Assembly (NCBI GenBank): GCA_015061765.1
Contig: SUVZ01000087.1
Coordinates: 1-11,613, forward strand
Source: Lentisphaerota bacterium
GTDB taxonomy: Bacteria > Verrucomicrobiota > Kiritimatiellia > RFP12 > UBA1067
Reading direction: 5' to 3'
DNA length: 11,613 nt
Under the pieces are notes generated by a model. The model had not been told where the DNA came from, ran no database searches, and saw nothing but the letters and a program-made list of their open reading frames with translations. Every line of letters starts with the position of its first letter. Position 1 is the stretch's first letter. The position numbers and the translations under genes were made by a program. Positions 6,577-11,613 of the stretch are shown here, piece after piece.

Positions 6577-8178
6577 ATGGTACAGAAACTTTTAAGGGCT
6601 AAGAAATCGAAGATCGCACCAAAGAAGGATGCGGTTGCTGACGTTGGTGTAGTCCTTGTTGGAACATACAAGGAAAAACAGCTTGCATGGATTAGGAAGA
6701 ACAGTGTGTACAATTACCCCATCGGCGAAGGCGATGAGCTCAAATCGGAGTCCTGTGCTAATGTCAAGGAGCTGTGGTTGTATGCGAGCGCGAAGGCGAA
6801 GAGGCATTGCTTTTCCGCTGAGTTTGTCGGCATTCAGACCAAGGATGAGTTCCTCGTAGCGAATCCAACATACAAGAAACTAGGACCAAGTAGACACACG
6901 CGGTATTTGGTCTTTAAGACCAAGAGCCTTGAGTACGGTCCGAAGCTCGAAGGCACAACCGTCTTTTCCCGTGTGAGTGACTTCTCTAGCGGGCGGTCGA
7001 AGAAGGTGGCGAAGGCCATCAAGCAATTCCACGATGGTGGCGAGATCGGGAGTCTCGCCGATTATCTGCCGACTGAACTTGCCAAGTTGCCGCGTGAGCA
7101 GTTACGGGTGTGTGATCCGTATCAAATGGATTTCTTTGATGTTATTGGTACTTGTCTTTTCGAGGCAATACCTTTTCCTCCGCCGACGAATCCCAAGTTT
7201 ACATTTATAGACCTATTTGCGGGCATAGGAGGATTTCGGCTTGCCATGCAAAGTAATGGCGGCAAGTGTGTGTTTTCAAGCGAGTGGAACGTTGCCGCCC
7301 AGAAAACATACGAGGCGAACTATGGTGAAAAACCATTTGGGGACATCACGAGGGATGAGACGAAACGGCAGATACCCAAAGGATTTGATATCCTTTGCGC
7401 GGGATTCCCATGCCAGCCTTTCAGCATCGCAGGCGTGTCGAAGAAAAAGAGTCTTGGTCGAGCCACGGGGTTTGAGGACAAGACACAGGGAACGCTTTTC
7501 TTCGATGTTTGTTCGATTCTTAAGCGATGCCGTCCCAAGGCTTTTCTGCTGGAAAATGTCAAGAATCTGTGCAGCCATGACAAGGGCAATACGTTCAGGG
7601 TGATTAGAGAATCGCTTGAGGAATTGGATTATGAGGTGTTCTTTGAGGTAATAGACGGACGACATTTTGTCCCCCAACACCGCGAGAGGATTTTGATTGT
7701 TGGGTTTGACCGCAAGTGCTTTGGGAAGGGCATTTCGTTTGAGTTCAACATTAAGAAGCGGTATCCAGCGCCGAAGGTTGCGGATATCCTCGAGAAAAAC
7801 ATAGATCCCAGGTATACGTTGTCAGACAAGCTCTGGCGGTATCTGCAAATGTATGCGGAAAAACATCGCGCGGCCGGGAATGGATTCGGCTATGGCATAG
7901 CCCCGCGTGATGGTGTAACCCGTACGCTCAGCGCGCGTTATTACAAAGATGGGTCGGAGGTCCTCATTGAACAGCAAGGCAAGAATCCGCGTCGTCTGAC
8001 GCCGCGTGAATGTGCGCGGTTGATGGGATATCCTGACAAGTTCAAGATCGTGGTTTCAGACACACAAGCATATCGTCAGTTTGGTAATTCAGTAGTGATG
8101 CCTTTGATTGCAGATGTTGCTCGGTTGATTGTGGCAAAGCTCAAGGAACTGGAAGGAGCGCGGCATGGAAAGTCCTGA
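6577..8178 (+). CDS. Dcm-like DNA cytosine-5 methyltransferase with N-terminal extension
   Basis: The 533-residue enzyme carries all core motifs: I, F-x-FIDLFAGIGGFRLAM (Asp212); IV, GFPCQPFSIAG with catalytic Cys279; VI, ENV (Glu326); VIII, QHRER (367-371); IX-like, GVTRTLSARYYKDGSEVLI (from 446); X, YRQFGNSVVMP (about 499-509). The C-terminal phrases SARYYKDG, RRLTPRECARLMG and SDTQAYRQFGNSV match E. coli Dcm and M.EcoRII, which methylate the inner C of CCWGG. Its partner gene, directly downstream, is an EcoRII homologue, so methylation of CCWGG or a close relative is a firm prediction. Unlike Dcm, about 205 residues precede motif I. Part of this (about 20-145: VVLVGTYKEKQLAWI, VKELWLYAS, TRYLVFKTKSL) is rich in beta-type segments and may be a PUA-like domain, though I am not sure. 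AGAAGG before ATG 6577 supports the start. The 3' end overlaps the endonuclease start by 14 bases. Confidence 0.93.
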   Translation: MVQKLLRAKKSKIAPKKDAVADVGVVLVGTYKEKQLAWIRKNSVYNYPIGEGDELKSESCANVKELWLYASAKAKRHCFSAEFVGIQTKDEFLVANPTYKKLGPSRHTRYLVFKTKSLEYGPKLEGTTVFSRVSDFSSGRSKKVAKAIKQFHDGGEIGSLADYLPTELAKLPREQLRVCDPYQMDFFDVIGTCLFEAIPFPPPTNPKFTFIDLFAGIGGFRLAMQSNGGKCVFSSEWNVAAQKTYEANYGEKPFGDITRDETKRQIPKGFDILCAGFPCQPFSIAGVSKKKSLGRATGFEDKTQGTLFFDVCSILKRCRPKAFLLENVKNLCSHDKGNTFRVIRESLEELDYEVFFEVIDGRHFVPQHRERILIVGFDRKCFGKGISFEFNIKKRYPAPKVADILEKNIDPRYTLSDKLWRYLQMYAEKHRAAGNGFGYGIAPRDGVTRTLSARYYKDGSEVLIEQQGKNPRRLTPRECARLMGYPDKFKIVVSDTQAYRQFGNSVVMPLIADVARLIVAKLKELEGARHGKS

Positions 8179-9340
8179 TGTCAGTAAGGTGGTCAGTTTG
8201 ATCTTGGCTGGGAATCCAGCGTTCTTCAAGTTCATCTCAGCGAATGAGACGGGCGACACAGGTGGGCACCAATGCGGTTTTTATGTTCCTAAGGATTTTC
8301 AGACAATCGCATTTGGTTCCCCGTGCGAAAAGGGAGCGAATCGCGATCTCCGATTGAAGATTGTCTGGAACGGTACATTTGAGACAGATTCGCGACTTAT
8401 ATATTATGGGAAGGGTACTCGTAACGAGTCGCGGATAACAAATTTTGGGCGTGGATTTGAATACCTCAAATCTGAATATATGGGTGGACTTGTTGTTTTC
8501 GTGAAGGTTGATGACACTGTATATGACTCCTATGTTTTGAATTCGGAAGAGGAGATTGATGAATTCCTTGGAAGTTTGGGGCTTGGTCCAGCTGACGCGA
8601 ATCACCTTATTCGCTTTGACGGTAAGAGTGGTACTCCGACGGAAGAAGAGGCCTTTAAGAAATACATATCTGCCTTGAAGGTGGATTTTCCGAGTTCGGA
8701 GGAGATGTCGGCGGCGGCTCGTCAAATTGAGAATGCAGTTTACGATCATTCCGAATATGTTAGAGATAGACCGGACGCCAAACTTCTTTCGTGGACCAAT
8801 GTTGAATACAGACTGTTTAGAACAATCGAAAATGACCGTCTGGGTAATCTAGTCTCGGCTGGATTTCCCAGTGTTGATGATTTTCTACAGAAAGCCAACC
8901 AAGTGTTGAATCGACGGAAAAGTCGTGCAGGCAAATCCCTGGAACATCAACTTGCCGCAATTTTTCAGGGTAATGGCCTTTTATTTGATGAGCAGGTTGT
9001 GACGGAGGGGAACAAGAAGCCTGATTTCATATTCCCGTCCGGTAAGGCTTATCACGATAAGACATTTCCAGATGAAAACCTTGTATTCCTTGCTGCCAAG
9101 ACTACATGCAAGGATCGCTGGCGGCAGATTCTTGTGGAGGCGAATCGGTTTAAAGGCAAGACAAAGTACTTGTGTACTCTCCAGCAAGGCATGTCGGTAA
9201 CGCAAATGGACGAGATGGCTTCGGAAGATGTTCAGCTGGTAATTCCCAAGCCTTTCATCAAGGATTACCCATCAGACAGACAGAAGGGTATTCTCACGGT
9301 AGAGGACTTTGTCACGTTTGTGAAGCGTACGCAAAAATGA
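8165..9340 (+). CDS. ecoRIIR-like: EcoRII-like type IIE restriction endonuclease
   Basis: The 391-residue product aligns by eye with EcoRII (about 404 residues) along its length. The N-terminal effector-binding (B3-like) domain shows ANETGDTGGHQCGFYVP (26-42) and GTRNESRITNFGRG (84-97). The C-terminal catalytic PD-(D/E)XK domain shows NRRKSRAGKSLEH (249-261), EGNKKPDFIFPS (281-292) and KTTCKDRWRQIL (312-323). Asp287, Tyr296, Lys312, Lys316 and Arg318 fall at the places of EcoRII Asp299, Tyr308, Lys324, Lys328 and Arg330, all with the same 12-residue offset, so the active site is complete. EcoRII cuts before CCWGG and needs a second site as effector; the same behaviour is expected. ATG 8165 follows AAGGAG (8153-8158) by six bases and lies inside the end of the methyltransferase gene. 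This links endonuclease translation to that of its protective enzyme. No vsr mismatch-repair gene accompanies the pair. Confidence 0.93.
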   Translation: MESPDVSKVVSLILAGNPAFFKFISANETGDTGGHQCGFYVPKDFQTIAFGSPCEKGANRDLRLKIVWNGTFETDSRLIYYGKGTRNESRITNFGRGFEYLKSEYMGGLVVFVKVDDTVYDSYVLNSEEEIDEFLGSLGLGPADANHLIRFDGKSGTPTEEEAFKKYISALKVDFPSSEEMSAAARQIENAVYDHSEYVRDRPDAKLLSWTNVEYRLFRTIENDRLGNLVSAGFPSVDDFLQKANQVLNRRKSRAGKSLEHQLAAIFQGNGLLFDEQVVTEGNKKPDFIFPSGKAYHDKTFPDENLVFLAAKTTCKDRWRQILVEANRFKGKTKYLCTLQQGMSVTQMDEMASEDVQLVIPKPFIKDYPSDRQKGILTVEDFVTFVKRTQK

Positions 9341-9531
9341 TGTGTGATCAGGCGTATATGGCGGATGTCGAATATTGGGATGAAAACTACATCCTCAATG
9401 ATGAAACTCGCTTTCCGATGACAGGACAATTTTGGGATTGCGAATGTGAGACTAACTACATTCACCCCAAGATCGTTTCTGTCTGCCCACGGTGTGGGGC
9501 TGTTGGAAAGAGCGTCCTAACTCTCGGATAA
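9337..9531 (+). CDS. small zinc-ribbon-like protein, 64 aa
   Basis: ATG at 9337 overlaps the EcoRII stop as ATGA (9337-9340), and a second in-frame ATG follows at 9340. The open frame extends upstream to 9172 but that part lies within the endonuclease gene, so I chose the coupled start. The 64-residue product is acidic in its first half and ends with a likely zinc ribbon: C-E-C, then about fifteen residues, then C-P-R-C-G. Such small ribbons bind nucleic acid or act as adaptors; the function here is unknown. It does not resemble the controller (C) proteins of restriction-modification systems, which have helix-turn-helix folds. Tight coupling to the endonuclease suggests a joint role or simply operon packing. 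Confidence 0.65.
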   Translation: MMCDQAYMADVEYWDENYILNDETRFPMTGQFWDCECETNYIHPKIVSVCPRCGAVGKSVLTLG

Positions 9532-9564
9532 ATGAGGTGTTTAGTTCGCTGATGGCTATGCCGG

Positions 9565-9816
9565 ATGTTTCTCAGTGGTGATGGTGGTTATATGATGAAA
9601 GAGCACACGGCGCGTGAGTTAATGGAAGAGATTCTACATCAAGCGGAATCTTTGCCGTCAGGGTTGGAGTGCAAGGTTGTCATTGGCGATGTTGTGAGCA
9701 ATCATTCTGATGCACGCAACTTTGAAATCCAAAGTGATGCAGAGATGGATGCCATAAGAATCCTATGCGATCCCGATGAGGTTGTGCATTTGATAACAAG
9801 TTCTATGGTAGGATGA
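9565..9816 (+). CDS. small hypothetical acidic protein (74-83 aa)
   Basis: I do not recognise this family. The frame opens at ATG 9565 (83 residues) with other starts at 9592 and 9595. None has a good Shine-Dalgarno, and the predicted body begins around MKEHTARELMEEILHQAE, so the shorter forms (73-74 residues) may be the true product. The protein is acidic and looks alpha-beta: a helix (HTARELMEEILHQAESL), a strand-like CKVVIGDVV, and a C-terminal DAIRILCDPDEVVHLITSS. There is no signal peptide or membrane segment. It stops one base before the ASCH-RadC start, so the two are almost certainly translated together. It may partner that protein. Confidence 0.6.
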   Translation: MFLSGDGGYMMKEHTARELMEEILHQAESLPSGLECKVVIGDVVSNHSDARNFEIQSDAEMDAIRILCDPDEVVHLITSSMVG

Positions 9817-9817
9817 G

Positions 9818-10669
9818 ATGATCGCCAACGCATTTACATGTACGGGGCCGTATGCGATTCTCCTTTTGCTTGGTGTCAAGCGGACGGAGAACAGAAGCCA
9901 ATTGCCTATCCCTGAGAAGGGGCGGTGTGCAATTTCATGCAGTAAGACGTTCTCCAAGGAGGAATATGGCAGTTTCGTCCAATGGGCGTCGCAGAATCTG
10001 ACGACAGAGGAGTTTATGGCGATTCCGTCGTGGAAGGACATCAGCGAATGGCCGGGCAAGATTGTCGGTGCTTGTGATTATACATCTCGGAAGCGCAACG
10101 ATCTCGTGCTGGCCGATGGGGACGAACGAGGCGGGAAGGTCAATTGGGATGAGGGGTATGACTATTGGTGGGACTTATCTCAGGTGGTTGCCTTTGATCA
10201 TCCGATTCCTTGCCGTGGGGATGTTGGAATGTGGCAGTTGCCATCCACGCTTGCCTCGCATGTGACGTCCGTGGATCGATTGGCGCGTTCGGTTGGTGAG
10301 CGTATTGCGTCGTCCGAGACCGCGGCAGAACTTTTCCGTCTGGCGATACCCGTTGCGGGCGAGAACGAGGGTTTCTTTGTTTTGCCCATGAACGAAAGTC
10401 GCCGCGTTCTTGCAGAGCCGGTTCTTGTCTCGATTGGTGATTCATCCACGACGACCGTCGATCCTAGCGAGGTCTTTTCTGCCGCATTGCAAGTCGGTGC
10501 AAAAGCGATTGTTGTTGCACACAACCATCCGAGTGGTGATATAAGACCTAGTGCACAGGATTATGAACTTACAGATCAGCTCAAAAGGTTAGGCACAAAG
10601 ATAGGCGTTGAGGTGTTGGATCATTTGATTGTTTCGGGTGAGCAATGGTGCGTCGTTGAGAGAAACTAA
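9818..10669 (+). CDS. ASCH-RadC (JAB) fusion protein
   Basis: The 283-residue protein joins two domains. Residues 1-145 form an ASCH domain (PUA-like fold) with the signature G19-V-K-R-T-E-N-R26, a CAISCSKTF strand, KIVGACDY, and the closing phrase HPIPCRGDVGMWQLP. ASCH domains bind nucleic acids or modified nucleosides; one, YqfB, hydrolyses N4-acetylcytidine. Residues 150-283 form the JAB/MPN domain of RadC with its metal-site motif H235-N-H237-P-S-G-D, then P-S-x-x-D248, and DHLIVSG. The helix-hairpin-helix part of chromosomal RadC (about 220 residues in all) is missing and the ASCH domain stands in its place. RadC-type JAB domains occur widely in anti-restriction and mobile-element proteins, but their activity is poorly known. 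The gene begins one base after the preceding small gene. A role in sensing or handling modified DNA from the nearby methyltransferases is attractive but inferred. Confidence 0.85.
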   Translation: MIANAFTCTGPYAILLLLGVKRTENRSQLPIPEKGRCAISCSKTFSKEEYGSFVQWASQNLTTEEFMAIPSWKDISEWPGKIVGACDYTSRKRNDLVLADGDERGGKVNWDEGYDYWWDLSQVVAFDHPIPCRGDVGMWQLPSTLASHVTSVDRLARSVGERIASSETAAELFRLAIPVAGENEGFFVLPMNESRRVLAEPVLVSIGDSSTTTVDPSEVFSAALQVGAKAIVVAHNHPSGDIRPSAQDYELTDQLKRLGTKIGVEVLDHLIVSGEQWCVVERN

Positions 10670-10688
10670 AGCATTATAAATTCTGCTT

Positions 10689-11597
10689 ATGGACTGTAAA
10701 ACACTATTTGTTATCGGCAATGGATTTGATTTGTGCCATGGGGTACAGAGCAGGTACGAGGATTTTCACAAGTGGCTGATTGCTAATAGGGAATGGAATT
10801 GGTTTAAATCCATAGAGCATCATTTTAGAGGAGTGGACCTGTGGTCAAATCTAGAAGAAAATCTTGGAACGTTTGATAGTGAAGAATGCGGTGAAGATTG
10901 GAGTATTGCGACACCGCTTGGCATATTTGTTAATGGACAACTTATCTGCACTGCACGAGAAGTAAATGAGGATTTTGATGAGAAATTGCACGAATGGCGA
11001 GAGGATATGCTACGAGGATTGGCTGAATGGGTGAAAACATTAAGACCAGCAGGAGGGTGCCCAAAGTTGCCGATTGTGTCCGCTGATGCTCGGTATCTTA
11101 ACTTCAATTATACGAGAACATTAGAAGATCACTATGGCATTGATCCTTGTCAAATACGGCATATCCATGGTGTTGTAGGATTGTCATGGGATAGTCTCCA
11201 TCTCGGGCATGATTTTGAAGTGGAAGATCCTTTAGATGAAGATGAGAAGGATTATAATCCGGAGGCGCTTGTTGAAGATCGTGTTACACCTGTGCAACAG
11301 TTGAATGATCATGTGCGTAAGTGGCGCAAGCCAGTACAAGAATTAATCCAACTTAATGCCGATTTTTGGGAATGCTTGCGAGAGGTGTCGAAGGTGATCA
11401 TCCTTGGATTTTCGTTTGGGCGAGTGGATGAACCTTACATAAGAAAGATTGCTGAAGTTGTCCGTCAAGATGCTGTCTGGCGTTGTAGTTGGTATGGCAA
11501 AGGCGAGGATGTCAAAATCGGTAAAATTCTGACGTCGTTTGGGGTGCGAAACATAGAGTTGTTTAGGTTTGATGAGGGGGTGCGCGGTAACTTTTGA
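10689..11597 (+). CDS. abiH-like: AbiH-family abortive infection protein
   Basis: The 302-residue product shows the AbiH family layout: N-terminal TLFVIGNGFDLCHG (5-18) with a nucleotide-loop look, SRYEDFHKWL (21-30), LEENLG, FNYTRTLEDHYG (139-150), HIHG (158-161), LGHD (172-175), and a C-terminal IILGFSFGRVDEPY (237-250). In better-known members the last block reads like GHSL...D, so the Phe in GFSF is a variation. AbiH was first seen on lactococcal plasmids as protection against phages; its biochemistry is not settled. The gene follows ASCH-RadC by 19 bases without an evident Shine-Dalgarno, so it may depend on the upstream transcript or have weak translation. It seems complete; only 16 bases follow its stop. 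Confidence 0.85.
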   Translation: MDCKTLFVIGNGFDLCHGVQSRYEDFHKWLIANREWNWFKSIEHHFRGVDLWSNLEENLGTFDSEECGEDWSIATPLGIFVNGQLICTAREVNEDFDEKLHEWREDMLRGLAEWVKTLRPAGGCPKLPIVSADARYLNFNYTRTLEDHYGIDPCQIRHIHGVVGLSWDSLHLGHDFEVEDPLDEDEKDYNPEALVEDRVTPVQQLNDHVRKWRKPVQELIQLNADFWECLREVSKVIILGFSFGRVDEPYIRKIAEVVRQDAVWRCSWYGKGEDVKIGKILTSFGVRNIELFRFDEGVRGNF

Positions 11598-11613
11598 AGG
11601 ACATGCTTCGCAC

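Noticed and set aside
8237..8749. 170-codon open frame on the - strand
   Set aside because: It is antisense to the N-terminal domain of the EcoRII homologue, which matches EcoRII closely.
9172..9336. Upstream extension of the zinc-ribbon frame
   Set aside because: This part lies within the conserved C-terminal region of the EcoRII homologue in another frame; the ATGA-coupled start at 9337 is more credible.
10675..10680. TATAAA before the AbiH-like gene as a promoter
   Set aside because: No -35 at a valid distance, and the start would fall almost on the ATG; co-transcription from upstream is simpler.

Overview
The window is a bacterial DNA-modification and anti-phage defence island, with every supported gene on the + strand. 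It carries no rRNA, tRNA, transposase or integrase, so the host cannot be named. Coding sequence is of middling GC, Shine-Dalgarno sites are clear (AAGGAG or GGAGG before several genes), and the GHKL ATPase gene looks more AT-rich than the methyltransferase genes. This suggests genes gathered from different sources into one operon.

Left part (1-1482): a decayed or rearranged flank. A perfect extended -10 element (39-47) precedes a 21-codon micro-ORF. A 52-residue small protein (224-382) then overlaps, by ATGA, a DUF4062 protein (379-1188). That protein seems to have lost its central AlbA_2-type domain in frame and carries a TTKE repeat linker. It overlaps, again by ATGA, what looks like the 5' stub of a larger gene (1185-1490). 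The stub loses family resemblance near 1374. A plausible promoter (1405-1432) lies past that point.

Core (1483-9340): five large genes, closely packed. They are a MutL/MORC-like GHKL ATPase with a C-terminal nuclease-like domain; a stand-alone cytosine-5 DNA methyltransferase; a DUF262-DUF1524 (GmrSD/BrxU/SspE-like) protein; a Dcm-like cytosine-5 methyltransferase with an unusual N-terminal extension of about 200 residues; and a homologue of the type IIE restriction enzyme EcoRII. The last two form a recognisable restriction-modification pair, predicted to act on CCWGG or a close relative. The first three may be a second, ATPase-dependent system. GHKL/MORC ATPases next to cytosine methyltransferases are known from comparative genomics of restriction-modification loci.

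Right part (9337-11597): a 64-residue zinc-ribbon protein coupled to the EcoRII gene by ATGA, an unrecognised small acidic protein, an ASCH-RadC(JAB) fusion protein, and an AbiH-family abortive-infection protein. Gaps between genes from 1483 to 11597 run from a 14-base overlap to 48 bases, with no obvious terminator, so one long transcript is likely. The least familiar parts are the ASCH-RadC fusion with its two small upstream partners, the N-terminal domain of the Dcm-like enzyme, and the placing of a modification-dependent-type nuclease between two cytosine methyltransferases.
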